Of a DNA stretch of 64,000 bases, positions 34,146 to 47,035 are shown piece after piece. The DNA comes from Buxus sempervirens. Its lineage: Eukaryota > Streptophyta > Magnoliopsida > Buxales > Buxaceae. The notes below the pieces were generated by a model. The model saw nothing but the letters and a program-made list of their open reading frames with translations. It made no database searches and was not told the DNA's origin. The stretch is from the NCBI GenBank assembly GCA_947561395.2, contig OX387191.1:36659439-36723438 (forward strand), read 5' to 3'. The position numbers and the translations under genes were made by a program. The stretch's first letter is position 1; the number at the start of each line of letters is the position of its first letter.

Positions 34146-36685
34146 TGGAATGCCCTTTTCCTAAAGGTTTTAATGAGCCTTCGTCTTCAGGGAAAGATTC
34201 TGTAGAAGGCTCTCAAAAAACACAAAAAGATTTTCCAATTTTTTATAGAAAAGATAAATTTTTCAAAAGGGTCCAAACCGCTTATGAACCATATAAGCAA
34301 ACGGAATTAGATCAGGATGAGTATGACTTCGACCTCGAGCTCGACTTTGACCTAATGGGGGTTGAGGAAGAGACCGAGGATGAAGAAGATGACCCCCCAA
34401 AAGAAATCACATATCAATTGGAGTGTTATGAAAAGGGGGTCCAACCCAATATTGAAGAGACCATATCAATAAACCTAGGGACCGAATATGACCCAAAAAT
34501 AGTGAAGATTGGGATGTGTCTATCTGAGGTACAGCGGGATGAAATGATACGATTCTTGGCTGATTATAAAGATGTATTTGCATGGTTGTATCGGGATATG
34601 CCAGGTTTAGACACGGACATGGTTGTGCACAGGCTACCCATTCTACCAGATGCCAAGCTGGTTAAGCAGAAACTGAGAAGGTTAAAACCTGAATGGACAT
34701 TGAAGGTTAAAGATGAAGTGGTTAAGCAATTCCAAGCTGGGTTCTTAGCGGTCTCCACTTACCCTGAATGGCTTGCAAATATAGTGCCGGTACCAAAGAA
34801 GGATGGAAAGGTCAAAATGTGTGTAGATTACAGAGACTTGAATAAGGCAAGCCCAAAGGATGATTTTCCACTTCCACACATAGACATCCTGGTGGACAAC
34901 ACTGCTGTACATAGCCTGTTCTCATTCATGGACGGGTTTTCTGGGTACAATCAAATTAAGATGGCTAAGGAGGACCAAGAAAAAACGGCCTTCATCACAC
35001 CATAGGGTATCTTCCACTGCACTGTCATGCCATTTGGGCTTAAGAATGCAGGGGCAACCTACCAATGGGCCATGACAGCCTTATTCCATGATATGATCCA
35101 TAAGGAGATGGAGGTTTATGTGGATGATATGATAGCCAAATCATGTGAAGAAGAAGACCACTTGATCAACTTGAAGAAGGTGTTTGACCGGCTCAGGAAA
35201 TATAGTTTAAGACTTAACCTTGCGAAATGCGTCTTTGGGGCTACATCAGGAAAATTATTGGGCTTTATAGTAAGCAGGAAGGGAATTGAGATTGACCCAG
35301 CTAAAGCCAGAGCAATCATTGAAATGCCATCACCTAGAACGAAGAAGGAAGTTTGTGGTTTTCTTGGAAGGATTCAGTACATAAGCCGGTTCATAGCACA
35401 GCTCACCGCTATCTGTGAACCAATTTTCAAGCTTCTAAGAAAGAATAACCCGACAGTCTGGAATGACGATTGCCAAGAAGCCTTCGACACAATAAAGGAG
35501 TATTTATTGAACCCACCTGTGCTAGTACCACCGACTCCAGGAAGACCATTGATCTTATACTTGTCAGTTTTGGAGACGTCAATGGGGTGTGTCTTGGGAC
35601 AGCATGACGATACAGGCAGAAAGGAAAGGGCAATTTATTACCTAAGCAAGAAATTTACAGAATATGAAGCAAAGTACTCTCCTTTAGAAAAGACTTGTTT
35701 TGCCTTAGTATGGGCAACTCAGAGACTAAGAAATTATTTCCTTAGTCATTCCACCTTATTGATATCCCGAATGGACCCTTTGAAGTATCTATTTGAGAAA
35801 CTAGCTTTAATTGGCAGAACAGCAAAGTGGCAGTTGTTACTCTCTGAATTTGACCTCACCTATATCACACAGAAAGCCATTAAGGGTCAAGCCATTGCTG
35901 ATCACTTAGCCGCACACCCTTTACCAGAATACCAACCTTTGAAGACTAATTTTTCTGATGAGGCAATCCTGTTTACTGAAGAAGAAGAAGGGGAAAGCTC
36001 TTGGCAAATGTTTTTTGATGGGGCCACCAATATGAATGGAAATGGAATAGGGGCTGTTTTGATCAAGCCAGATGGGGCACACATCCCAATCGCAGTGAAG
36101 TTAAGGTTCCAATGCACAAACAATATAGCAGAGTATGAAGCATGCATAATTGGGTTGCAAGCTGCCTTAGACCATGAAGTAGAGGAACTTGATGTATATG
36201 GGGATTTGAGTCTTATCATCTTCCAAACAACTTGTGAATGGAAAACCAAGGATCACAAATTGATCCCCTATCACCAGTATTTGGAAGAAATAAGCACTAA
36301 ATTTACTCGAATTTCCTTCAATTATATGCCAAGGGCCAAAAATCAGTTTGCGGATGCTCTAGCAACATTGGCTTCAATGGTCAGTATGCCAGAAGGTGTT
36401 GATATTAGACCATTGGAAATTGAAGTCAGAGATGAACCAGCTTATTGTCTTGTTCTAGAAGGAACCCCAGAAGAAGAAGTACCATGGTTTCAAGATATTA
36501 AGAACTTCCTAAATGATCGGAGTTTGCCAGAAAATGTCACTTCTACAGAGAAAAGAACAATTCAGAGGTTGGCAGGACAGTTCTTATTAAGTGGTGGAAA
36601 GTTGTACAAAAGATCACACAATGATATACTACTTAGATGTGTTGCCAAGACCGAGTCAGAAAGGTTAGTTGAAACTGTACATTGA
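34106..36685 (+). pseudogene. Reverse transcriptase, RNase H and second RNase H
   Basis: The frame holds an acidic N-terminal part (34300-34420), then reverse transcriptase from about 34700: VPVPKKDGKVKMCVDYRDLNKA, FMDGFSGYNQI, a TAG at 35003-35005, MPFGLKNAGATYQ, and the catalytic YVDDM at 35117-35131. The gypsy-type RNase H follows at about 35440-35930 (YYLSKKFTEYE, AIADHLA). A second RNase H at about 36000-36390 starts at FFDGA and includes NNIAEYEA, VYGD and NQFADALATLASM, matching the archaeal-type domain that Tat elements carry. The serine usual after VYGD is replaced by leucine. The frame ends at TGA 36683-36685. Apart from the stops, catalytic aspartates appear present. Confidence 0.9.
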
Positions 36686-36808
36686 GGAGTGTGTGGACCC
36701 CATATGAATGGGCACATGCTTGCCAAGAAGATTCTGCGATTAGGATATTGCTGGTCGACTATGGAGCATGATTGCTATATACATGTCAAAAGATATCATT
36801 GATGCCAA

Positions 36809-37732
36809 GTGTATGCTGATAATAAAAATGCACCCCCAACTGAATTGCACAACATGACATCTCCATGGCCCTTCTCCATGTGGGGTATAGACGTCATTGG
36901 AATGATCTCTCCAAAGGCATCAAATGGACACAGGTTTATACTTGTAGCAATTGATTACTTCACCAAGTGGGTAGAGGCAGCTTCATATGCAAACATTACA
37001 AGTAGCCACGTTTTGAAATTCTTGAAGCACAATATCATTTGTCGCTACGGTTTGCCAAGTGCCATAGTATCAGACAATGCTTCAAATATTAAGAACAATG
37101 ACATGAAGAAGATGTGTGAGCAGTTTCAGATTACCCACCATAAGTCAGCTCCGTATAGACCAAAGATGAATGGGGCAGTGGAAGCAGCAAATATGAATAT
37201 AAAGAAGATCATTCAGAAGATGGTAGTGAGTTTCAAAGATTGGCATGAAATGCTGCCGCTTGCTCTACATGCTTACAGAACCTCGATTCGAACTTCTACA
37301 GGGGCAACCCCGTACTCTTTAGTATATGGAATGGAAGCAGTTTTACCAATGGAAGTGGAAATACCTTCATTAAGAGTGCTGATGGAAGCTGAACTAGAAG
37401 AAGCTGAATGGATACAGTCAAGACATGATCAACTCAATCTAATAGAGGAAAAGCGCTTGAAAGCGGTTTGTCATGGCCAATTGTATCAGAAGAGAATGGC
37501 CAGGGCTTACAATAAGAAGGTGAAGCCCAGAAATTTCCAAGAAGGAAATTTAGTATTGAAGAAAATCTTACCCTTTTTGGAAGATCCTCGTGGAAAATTC
37601 AAACCAAATTGGGAAGGACCTTACGTTGTCAAGAAGGTCCTATCAGGGGGTGCTCTCATCTTAACAGAAATGGATGGGAAGGATTTTCCTGAGCCAATTA
37701 ACTCTGATGCAGTAAAAAGATATTTTCCATGA
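36809..37732 (+). pseudogene. Integrase core and C-terminal part
   Basis: The zinc-binding segment lies upstream at about 36690-36805, interrupted by TGA at both ends, and its first zinc-ligand cysteine appears replaced by tyrosine. The open part contains the catalytic core: first Asp in MWGIDVIG (36890-36892), second in VSDNASNI (about 37070), and the Glu in MNGAVEAAN (about 37170). The C-terminal part contains FKPNWEGPYVVKKVLSGGAL, a hallmark of Tat/Ogre integrases. The role is insertion of the cDNA into the chromosome. The stop at 37730-37732 is the natural end of pol. Confidence 0.88.
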
Positions 37733-38165
37733 ATGAATATTACTAGGAAATGATCTGAGGCCATTTTTCCTTATATCCCAAAATTTGCATCCCTAGTCAA
37801 GCCAATTTGAGCCTGTTCGTCTTTTTTGTTAAACCTAAACTGGATTTACAGTCTTATACTAGGGCAAGGCCAATAGGGGCAAGGCCAATAAGGGCAAAGC
37901 CAATAGGGGCAAGAAGAAAAAAAAAAAAAAGAGAGAAAAGAAAAAATAGGGGCAAATGAAAGCCAAATACAAAAGAAGGGGAATGGGATTGAATTCACCA
38001 TGACTGTAAGTCCGGTTGACCCATTTTCACACTTAGAAAATTTTGAGCCTTTAATACCTTTTCTTTCATAAACCGAGTTTCGCTTTTGTTTCGTCCTATT
38101 CTTAAGCCCTCGGTGATTTTGGTATATTCATTCAACTTTCAAGTAAGATTGGTGATGACGGAATG
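37733..38165 (+). other. Spacer after pol
   Basis: Non-coding. It contains a short repeat (GGGCAAGGCCAATAGG, 37862-37915), an A/G-rich tract, and TTTCGTCCTATT at about 38091. Similar blocks, in the same order and orientation, occur at 62800-63380. Its last five bases, GAATG, are the left TSD of the next LTR. Confidence 0.5.
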
Positions 38166-40801
38166 TGTAGACACCTGATTTTTGCACCCCTGAAATGAAG
38201 AAAATTAAAAGTCAAACCTGAAAGGGTCAAAATTTTGACTTTTTGATCAGGTCCAAATTGACTTCCAAACTTCATACCATTGGAAAGAGGATTCCGATAC
38301 GGTTCTAATGCCACTGAGTTTGCTCAAATCGGAGTCCGGATAAAGAAGTTATGGGCTGATCAAATCTGGAAATAGCAGAAATTGGCTTTCTGCAAAACTC
38401 CAAATTAGCTGCTCAATTGGACATCAGCAGAAAGAGCGCGTCGACACGACTCCAACGCAACTGAGTTTGCTGGAATCGGAGTCTCGGATAAGGAGATATG
38501 AGCAAAACTGGCTCCGGGACGCGAATTCGCACTTCTGCTAAAAAGCTCGAATTTGCTGCCAAACTTTAGCTTAGGGGATAGGGAATCTCAACCTGATTCC
38601 AATGCCACTAAGTTTGCTGAAATCGGATATCAAATGAGAAAGTTATGAGCAGTCAAAAATTTCGGAAAATCTGCACATGTGGCAAGATTGAAGAAAGGAC
38701 AAAAAAAAATAAAAATCTAAGAATAAAATAATAATATTTTGTAAATATCTAACAATTAAATTAAATCAAAAATAAAATAGAAAATAGAAAACACATGTGT
38801 CTTCTAACCAAAAAATCTTAAGAATAAAATAATAGTAAATCTTAAAGAATCTAAAAATTAAGATAAATAAAAAATAAACAAAATAATATCAACCACATGT
38901 CAATACTATGGATAAGCTTAATGAGTTGGATTCGATGAGAATAAAAAATATTTAAGTTTTAGTTACATGAAACATAAAATTAAAATTCAGTCAAAAAAGG
39001 TGATTAAAATTCATTTTTAGGTCATTTTTTCAACTATAAAAGGGGGGCCACCCCCCATTCCATTCTAAGGATAAAAACCCTCTCTTCTTCCCCTTTTGCT
39101 CTCTCCCACTTCACTCCCCCTCTCCTCTCTTGTGTTTTTGCTCATCCCATACTTTGCCAAAATCCCCACTTCACTTTCAGACATAATTTTCCTTCCCATT
39201 TTACCCTTCAACCATACCTAATTCCTTCCCCTTTTAACCCTTTCAATCTAGGAAGAGGAGAACCCCTTTTTAACCCATGTTTTGAAATCTAAAGGAGCGC
39301 GGAAGCGCTGCCCAAATTTCTCCTCAACTCTAATCCCTTTTTACCTAAAGCAAGAGAGGCCCTGTTCAAATCAATTCGTGAAATCCAACGGAGGTGCGGA
39401 AGCGCTGCCAAAATTCTTGGAAAGCCGTCACACATCAACAAGAAGAAGGTAATAGCAAAAGAATGTTTCTGGTAATGTAATATTCAACATGTCTTAAATT
39501 TGACTTTGTTTTTAAATCCTCGTTATCTACTATTTGTTTCATTACGTTTATCTCACCTGCTTGCTCTTATTGAATGCGGCATTGAGTTCCCCATGGCGAA
39601 GGTACCCAACTAAGAGGTGAAAGAGAATGTCTCTTGGTTACAGGACTTAAGCTAACACTATTTCTCTTTTGTTAAATTGATACTTTCTCATCTTGGCTAT
39701 TCATTACGGAGGGAGTTGTCCTCCTTGGGAATCTGTTGTAACCCATAAAATTTCCTCCCTCTATCCCTTCTAAAAGTCCTCATGCATGTGGGTTTACAAG
39801 CAATGGAGCGTTAAAGAGGAAAGATGAAGATTGGCAGCCAAGTGAAGATATTTGCACAATAAGATTGTGCTAGGATCACCAACAGAGGTTGCCGAATGAC
39901 AATAGAAGACATCCAAATCGATCACCACTGAAAATGTTGCAAAATTGTAAAATCGGGCGAAGCCCGTATTTTATGTACGGTCCAGGCGTGCCCGTATTCA
40001 ATATACGGTCCGGTTTGAACCGTGTTAAAATTATGGTTCAGACCAGACCGTAGAGTAAAAACGGGCAGATTTGAAAATAACTTAAAAAATCATTTTTTCC
40101 AGCCCGGTTGGATCCATTCCGACCCAAACTGGCCTGACCCACCCTTTATTGCTGTTTGGGCTATTTTTAACCCATTCATAGACCATGGGCCTAGATGTGC
40201 CCACCAAGACACCCCGGGCCCACATGTGTGGCCCAGATTTTGACTAGCCTATACGAGGCCTGTTTTCAATAAACAGGCCCAGGCCCCTTGACCTTTGGCT
40301 AATGGGCCAACTCCAAGCCCATTAAGCCCATGGCGTCTGTAAATAATTTAAATAAATAAACCAAAAGGGGTTACCCAATAACCCTACTGGGCCCCAAGCC
40401 AAACCTTGGCAACCCACGGGTCTTCCAACGGGACCCGTGCCCGACCCATCTCACCTAAATAAAAAGATAAAATAAAAAGGGGTCCACACCACCAGAGGGT
40501 CCCGCCAGACCAAACAAAGTTGCATGCTGGCCTAGGAAGGGTGAAAATTGACTCAAAACCAGGGAGACCCAAGGGACCCGTCAAACCGATGGGGCGGACC
40601 AGGGTGTCTTTAGGACTTCCCCGGACCGTAACCGAGAACTTATCTAGAACTATAATAAACCGCAGACCAGACTTAGACCCGGTTAGGGCAAACCCGTGTC
40701 TACCTGCACTCTCAGGCAGTGGCGACTCCGAATGTCCTGAGGCACGCACGAACCTCCACGTGCGCCCCGTGTGCGATCTAGACCATTTTTAGGTGCGCAC
40801 A
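38166..40801 (+). mobile_element. Group A-type solo LTR (2.64 kb) in the Tat 3' region
   Basis: It starts TGTAGACACCTG and ends GGTGCGCACA, flanked by a perfect TSD GAATG (38161-38165, 40802-40806). It combines a group A start with group B features: the CAACGCAACTGAGTTTGC units (38280-38650), TATAAAA at 39035-39041, a leader donor (AAG/GTAATA) near 39447, TGGCGACTC at 40720-40728, and the reversed-family tail. Palindromes with CCGTA / TACGG arms lie at 39964-39980 and 39992-40008. There is no coding sequence. Confidence 0.9.
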
Positions 40802-40806
40802 GAATG

Positions 40807-41333
40807 CAGAAGCCGACCCCAGTGAAAACCGTAATTGGCACTAGGGGCAATAAGGGCAAAAAGAAAAAAATAGAAAAATAAAAAAGAAAGAGAAAAAAAG
40901 AAAAAAAATCAAAGGGTTGAGTTGATCATGTGGTCCAAATGTAATCAGCATAAGTACTGGAAGCTGAGCAGATTAGCAGGGTCAATCATGAAGGTAAAGC
41001 CATTAGGGGATGATTCTAAAGGTCACAGGGTAGACAGATTTGGTCTCTCCCTATTGCTTGGACTACCCTTTTCATTATTCAACCTGATTTTAATTCCTTT
41101 AATTATATGTGATTAAGTGTTTTGGATCAGCTTTCAAAAAAAAAAACTATACTTTGGCCAGTGATGAGAAATCAAATACTTTTTCATAAAACTTCTGTTT
41201 TTACAAGCATCTGAGAATTTTGAGGCCGATAATATAAAACCTATTTTTGAAATAAATCTATTATCTTTCCACTGATGGAGTTTGCTTTTGTATAAAAGTA
41301 TGAAAAAAAAGAAAAAAAAAGAGATAAAAGAAT
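40807..41333 (+). other. Spacer resumed after the nested LTR
   Basis: Continuation of the post-pol spacer, with A-rich runs at about 40858-40910 and 41280-41325 and repeats of GGGGCAATAAGGGCAA type. No frame with support. It ends at the 3' end of the antisense gene. Confidence 0.5.
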
Positions 41334-42888
41334 CTAATCCCTACTCCCCAACTGCTCCTCAAGCTCCCTAATCTTAGCTGCTTGAGTTGAAATGATTCTA
41401 GAAGCTCCCTCTGCATCAGGATCACTCAAAAAGGAGATGACCTCATCTGAAAGAGAATGCTTGATCTTCAATGCCCTAAGGTCGGCCAAGGAATCCTGAT
41501 ATTTCTTCCGCATCATTCGGACTTCAAAGCGACGAGCCTGCCTTTGTTCTTCAAGTTTCTTCTCCATGGCAATACGGCCAGACTTCTGCTCTTCAAGTTT
41601 CCTCTCCAGATCAATGACTTTTATCCTGAGCTCTTGTGCTTCTCGTACCCATATTTGTTGAAGCCGCTTATGGGTTGCCCTTTCAGACTCCAGAATGTCC
41701 TCATAGGTAGGAGGAAGAACTGCAGGAGGGTCCTCTGGTACTGGGGCATGACTCTACACCTGCTATTTGATCCAAAAATGATAGTCCTTAACATGGGACT
41801 CAGAAAAGACAGGACCCCGCAGAAAGCGAACATAAGACCACTCATTCATTAATTGAGCATTTAGCCCCATGGTGGCTGATGTAAGTGGCCCTACAAGGCT
41901 CTCATAGCCAGTTGGGATCATAATTCCCTGGGTTGCTCCAAACTGCCGAAGAACCCTCAAGGGAAGATAGAGAACAGCAGATTTCAAGCCTGCCAGGACC
42001 AGAACGTTCCTATCTCTGAAGCTGATCACTGTCTCTGGATTGGGCTGATAAGTGCCAGGCCATCTCACCTGATCATCCTGGAGAGTACCCAAGAAAGTGA
42101 ACCAGCCCTGCTTGCCGCCTTGGATATTAGGACACCCCCTATTGCTCATCAAAACAAGAACTTTCAATCTTGGAAAGAAGCGGCGAGTTATCTGTAACGC
42201 CCCAGATCTGAGTCAGGAAATATCACCGTAACTCATCCCCGGAGGTTAATTTAAAACACAGGATCGCAATATCAAAGTGAAGGAAAAACATGAATACAAC
42301 AATAACTATATAACAAAGTGCGCTAAAAATATTCCCAAACTAAAATAAAACTCACATGTCCAAGTAACTACCCGCAAGTATCGAGCTCTCCAAGAGTATC
42401 TGAAAACAAAACGAAAGCAACGGGGTGAGATACGAATATCCCAGTGAGCAGCACATGCATGCACAAATACATTTAGTTTAGTTCTAAAACATGCCACGAT
42501 TACAAACCATATACAACGATAATAACACGTATAACCCGACAAAACTTCAACGATCCAATTTACCTCCGTGAGGAAAACCATCGTGTAAACCAAGCAGTAA
42601 AGACGATATCAATCATGAATATAGCCGTAGAGTCAAGTATAACCAGGTAACAACATATCGAAGAAAACATAGTTCAACAACTTAGGTTTTTGAAATACTA
42701 GAGTGTTTATCATGGGCCACTCCGCACCAATAGAGTATTTTATCATGGGCTACTCCGCACCAATAGACCAGCGAATAAAACATATCACGTCAAACAAAAA
42801 CAAACCCCCACAGTGGTCAATGTCATGTAGTTGCTTGAATTGGTTAATCAACATGCCAGAGCGACATCCACACCTCCATGTACACAGT

Positions 42889-43010
42889 TCCGGCCTACTC
42901 AGGGTATCGGACACTCTGAAATGACGGCCTACTCATGGTATCGTCATCCAATGCCGGCCTACTCTGGGTATCAGCATTGACAACCAGGCCTACTCAGGGT
43001 TTCTGGCTAC
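42889..43010. repeat. GGCCTACTCAGGGT unit array of the group C LTR
   Basis: Four imperfect units, homologous to those at 6355-6485, 14790-14910 and 15950-16070. Confidence 0.7.
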
Positions 43011-43160
43011 TCTACACCGGTCGTGGCAACACTCCATGGCCATGCCATTACACCAATAAAACAAAATACATCACATTACTAAGCTTAGACTTTGGATCCA
43101 GGACAAGCTAGGCTAAAACCGATAAATAACCAATTAAAACTCCGCATTCAGTACACACAT

Positions 43161-46100
43161 TGTAAGCACCTCATTTTTGCGCTCCCAGAAAAACCAAAAA
43201 TGCAAACCCTGGACAGAAAGTCAAACCCTGTGGGGTGAAAAGTTGACCTTTTAATCAAATAAAATTTGGCCACCTTGCTTTATCTCAATGAATAGAGAAT
43301 CTCGACACGAGTCCAACGCAACTGGGTTTGCAGGAATCGGAGTCCGGATGAAGGTTCTGCGGGCGGTCAAACTTAAAGAAGAGTCGAGAGTTGACTTTTC
43401 CTCGAATTCCGTGCCAAGTACCTTGCTCTATACCATTGGATAGAGAATCTTGACACGGTTCCAACGCAACTGAGTTGGCTGGAATCGGAGTCCGGATGAG
43501 GGTTTTGCGGGGCGGTCAAACTTGAGAATGAGCCGAAAGTTGACTTTTTGCCGAACCCCGAGCCAGGTGTTTAGCCCAATCCCAATGGATAGAGGACTTC
43601 GATACGATTCCAACACAATTGAGTTTGCTCAAATCGGAGTCCGGATGAAGAAGATATGAGCAGTCAAAGCTAGGGGCATTATTGGAATTTTAGTGATGCC
43701 ACATGGGATGCCACGTGTGCACAAGGAGTGCTCGCATGGGATGCCACGTGTGCACATGGGGGTGCCACATGGGATGCCACATGGACCCAATGCATGCTTC
43801 ACATGTGTCATCTCCCACCAACCCTTCATCTTCCCATTAACCCTTCATCTTCCCAACAAAAACCCTTCATCTTCCCACTAACTCTTAACTTCCCAACAAA
43901 AACCCTTCATCTTCCCATTAACTCTTGACTTCCCCAAAAAGACTCTTAACCTCCCAAGAAGACTCTTGACTTCCCCATAAGACCTTGGCTCTCCCCAAGA
44001 CAACCATCCATCTTCCAAGGTTTAAAAGGATTTTTTCTCCGAGACTTCCAAGGAGAAGCTCCTATTTTCGAACTCTCCCATCTCTCTCCCATCTCTCCCA
44101 CCTCTCTCCAATTCGTCCTCTCCCAAAGAAAAAAAAAACCTCTCCTCTCCTTCATCTCCTACCACCCCATTACCCCCTTTGAATCCCCAAGACACAAAAG
44201 GATCCCTCTCTCAAGTCTCTTCTTTTCCCTTCCTCTCTACTTGGAGACCAAGGAATGCACTTGAAGAGCTTGGTGGAGCAATAAGGTGAGCTCAAGGTGC
44301 TGTCCTACTCTCAAGGAGCTCCAACCACACTCAAGGAGGACTTTAGATCATTAAGGTAAGCATTCTTACCATGTATTGTTTAACATAGTCGGAGTTGAAG
44401 GGGTTATGAGCATATTGAAGTAGTTGGTTTTCCATATGCCTTGTTGTTTCTTTACTTGCTGTTTCCTATCTTTTTTTTCCTCTCTTCCACTTCTTCTCCT
44501 CTCCATGAGGACGAAATCCTATGGTAAGGGGAGATGACTACGATAGAAAGGTGGGAGGAGAGCCCGACCGTATAAAGAGTCGTTTAAGCACATTTTTCCT
44601 CCATTCTGGTTACTTTCAGATTATTGAGGAGAGTATGTTCTCCCATTTTTCGCATGTCCAATGTACCCTTAAATCCCCCCTCTCATCATTTCTTTAAAGG
44701 TTTTCCATCTAGTGCCATATTTTCTTCTCTTATGTATATTTGGTGCCATGAAGCATGCTTGCATAGGGTAGAGTTTTTTTTATGCTTTGGGTAGTATGCT
44801 CCCCATATCCCCTCCCATGGTTCCCCTCATAGCTACCGTTTTAAGTCACTTTGCATGCACCCTATCCCTCTTTACATACACCAATGCACACAAATGAGCA
44901 TGACACCAATAAAAGGCATGATAGTTCCCCTTTTTTTTATCCAACTTGCGCGTATGAGAGCACACACACACTCATCCTTTTGCCTATTGTTCTAGCATGT
45001 TTTGCTACCTCATTTAGTATGTCCGTACATGTTGATTTAGTTGCTTGGTTTAGTATGTCTTTCGGTTCAAAAATCACCAAGGGTGGCCAAACAAGGCCAT
45101 CCCCTTAATTTTGTACCACCTAGGGGCCCACACAACCTGTAGAAGCCTCCTAGGAAGCCCAAAAACCACCCCCATTGCAAAGCCCTTAAAAACGCATGTT
45201 TGGATGTGATTTTTGGTTTTTGTTAATTTGAATAACCTCACAAGTGAACCAAGCGAACCGATAGGGTTTCCGGGTCATCCGGAAACCCGACATGGGACCT
45301 GGACCCTCGGTCCAATTTGGAACATCTGTGGGCCTTCCAACGGGGCCCACCAAACCCGATGAACCGGTAAGCATGCAAATAAGCAAGATTAAGTGAAATT
45401 AACCAATCAAATCGGATGGGCCAAACCTAATGCGGCCCACCCTAACTTTGTTTGTGGAATAATGTTTAAATTGCGTGGTTTGGCCGAGACCAAGGGCAAG
45501 GGCCTATTGGGCCCGTCAAAGCCCACCAACCAACCAAGTGAGGGTTTAAAACCCTAAACTTCAGGAACATGGGCTTGCAAGCCTAAGATTGGACTACGGG
45601 CCCCAAGCCCCAATGAACACAACCCTTTGGTGAATTTAAATAAGATAATTTGAAAACGTTTTGTAACCATCATGGGGGCCCACCTAGGGGCCCGCAAATC
45701 AATGCTGACCCATTTGTTACAGGGAAATCACATAAATGCTCAAATTAAACTTTAAGGAAAAATCAATTCACTTCACCAAAGCCTACAGGGCCTCCTAGGC
45801 TTAGACAGAGGCCCACATAGGTACCTGGGCTTACCCCAGCCCACCAAGGACACCGTGGACCTTCCAACGGGACCCACACCATCAGGCACAGATCACCTAA
45901 TTTAAGCGAGGTAAAATCAACTAAAGGGACCCACACCACTCAGGTAGTCCCGCCGAGACCTAACTAAAATGACATGTTGGATTAGGAACTGGGTAAGAAC
46001 CAAAATAGACAGCTGACTCAAACTTAGGAAGCTCTTTGGGACCTGTCAACCGACAGGGTGGATCGGGGTGTCTACGGACTTCCCTGAACCACAAATGAGA

Positions 46101-46238
46101 CCTTACTTAGAATCTCACGCCGCAGACCAACCAATTAGACTAACTTAGGCACCCATGTGTCCACCTGCACCCCATCAGGCGGTGGCGACTCCAATTTCCC
46201 ATTTTCTACCAGTGCGACCGTTTTTTCACGCACGCACA
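43161..46238 (+). mobile_element. Group B solo LTR (3.08 kb), deepest nesting level on this side
   Basis: A perfect TSD CACAT (43156-43160, 46239-46243) flanks TGTAAGCACC and ACGCACGCACA. It contains three CAACGCAACTG-type units (43270-43660), a leader donor (TTAAG/GTAAGC) near 44354, and TGGCGACTC at 46183-46191. It is the cleanest group B LTR and defines that group's ends. Confidence 0.92.
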
Positions 46239-46243
46239 CACAT

Positions 46244-46455
46244 CACAAGTTGTTCCAACCAGAACATCAACTCACACAAGTGTTCCAACCAGAACATTAA
46301 TTCTTCACAAGTGTTCCAACCAAAACATTAATTCTTCACAAGTGTTCCAACCAGAACATCACCTCACAAGTGTTCCAACCAGAACATCACCTCACAAGTG
46401 TTCCAACCAGAACATCATCTCACAAGAGTTCCAACCAGAACAGTAATTTTTCACA
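46244..46455. repeat. Seven tandem units of about 28 bp (CACAAGTGTTCCAACCAGAACATC)
   Basis: The copies start directly after the TSD of the nested LTR and vary mainly at their ends (ATCACCT, ATTAATTCTT). The core GTTCCAACCAGAAC is itself an inverted repeat (GTTC / GAAC). It belongs to the group C host LTR. Confidence 0.85.
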
Positions 46456-46789
46456 AGTAAACAAGTAAATAATCTTTGCAACATAATTCAAACTTGCCAT
46501 CAAGAAAACAGGGTTAAATAAAATCTCAATCAAGTACAGTATGTAATCCAAAAGAACTAAAATAAAAGCCCCAGTGTTGGGTATCCAGAACATCACCTAA
46601 AATTTGCCCTATATTTACCTTGGAAGCTCTTAAGAAATTCCAGAATCTATCTTCAATCTTCTCATAAGTAATTTTATCTCTAAAGTTGTAAACAAATACT
46701 TTGCTAAGTGATCGAAGACCTTCTAGCATCCAAAATCCCCTTTTGTTTACTAAATTATGAGATTCATCAAGAAAAAGGACTAGGCGCTC

Positions 46790-47035
46790 ACTTCCTGAGG
46801 TGGGTGCCAGGTGAGCGCCGAGTGAGCGGCACTTATATCATTAAAACTAGGTTAGGCGCTCACTCGAGGGTAAGTGGGCGCGAGCTCGGCGCGGAGTGGG
46901 CGCGAGATAGGTGCGAGAAATTTAAGTGGGCGCGAGCTGAGCGCCAAGTGGGTGCGAGCTCGGCGCCAGGTCAAATTTCCTAGGCGCCTACTTCCCGAAG
47001 TGGGCGCAAGTGGGAGCCAAGTGAGCGGTGACCCA
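46790..47035. repeat. GC-rich GTGGGCGCGAGCTCGGCGC array
   Basis: Counterpart of the arrays at 7095-7365 and 16690-16930. It produces long open frames in several phases because of its composition; none is taken as a gene. Confidence 0.7.

Larger units (their letters stand above)
30529..37732 (+). pseudogene. gag-pol: gag-pol region as a whole, inactivated
   Basis: One ancestral reading frame runs from an ATG at 30529, within the Tat-typical sequence context RSRARAMNP, to the stop at 37730-37732. It is broken by TAA at 30643-30645 (39 codons in), a frameshift near 33520-33545 just after the protease, TAG at 33828-33830, a frameshift at the nine-A run 34128-34136, TAG at 35003-35005 inside the reverse transcriptase, and TGA at 36683-36685 and 36800-36802 between the second RNase H and the integrase core. 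All domains remain recognisable, so decay is recent. Domain pieces are listed separately. The product would act in the cytoplasm in virus-like particles and then in the nucleus. Confidence 0.9.
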
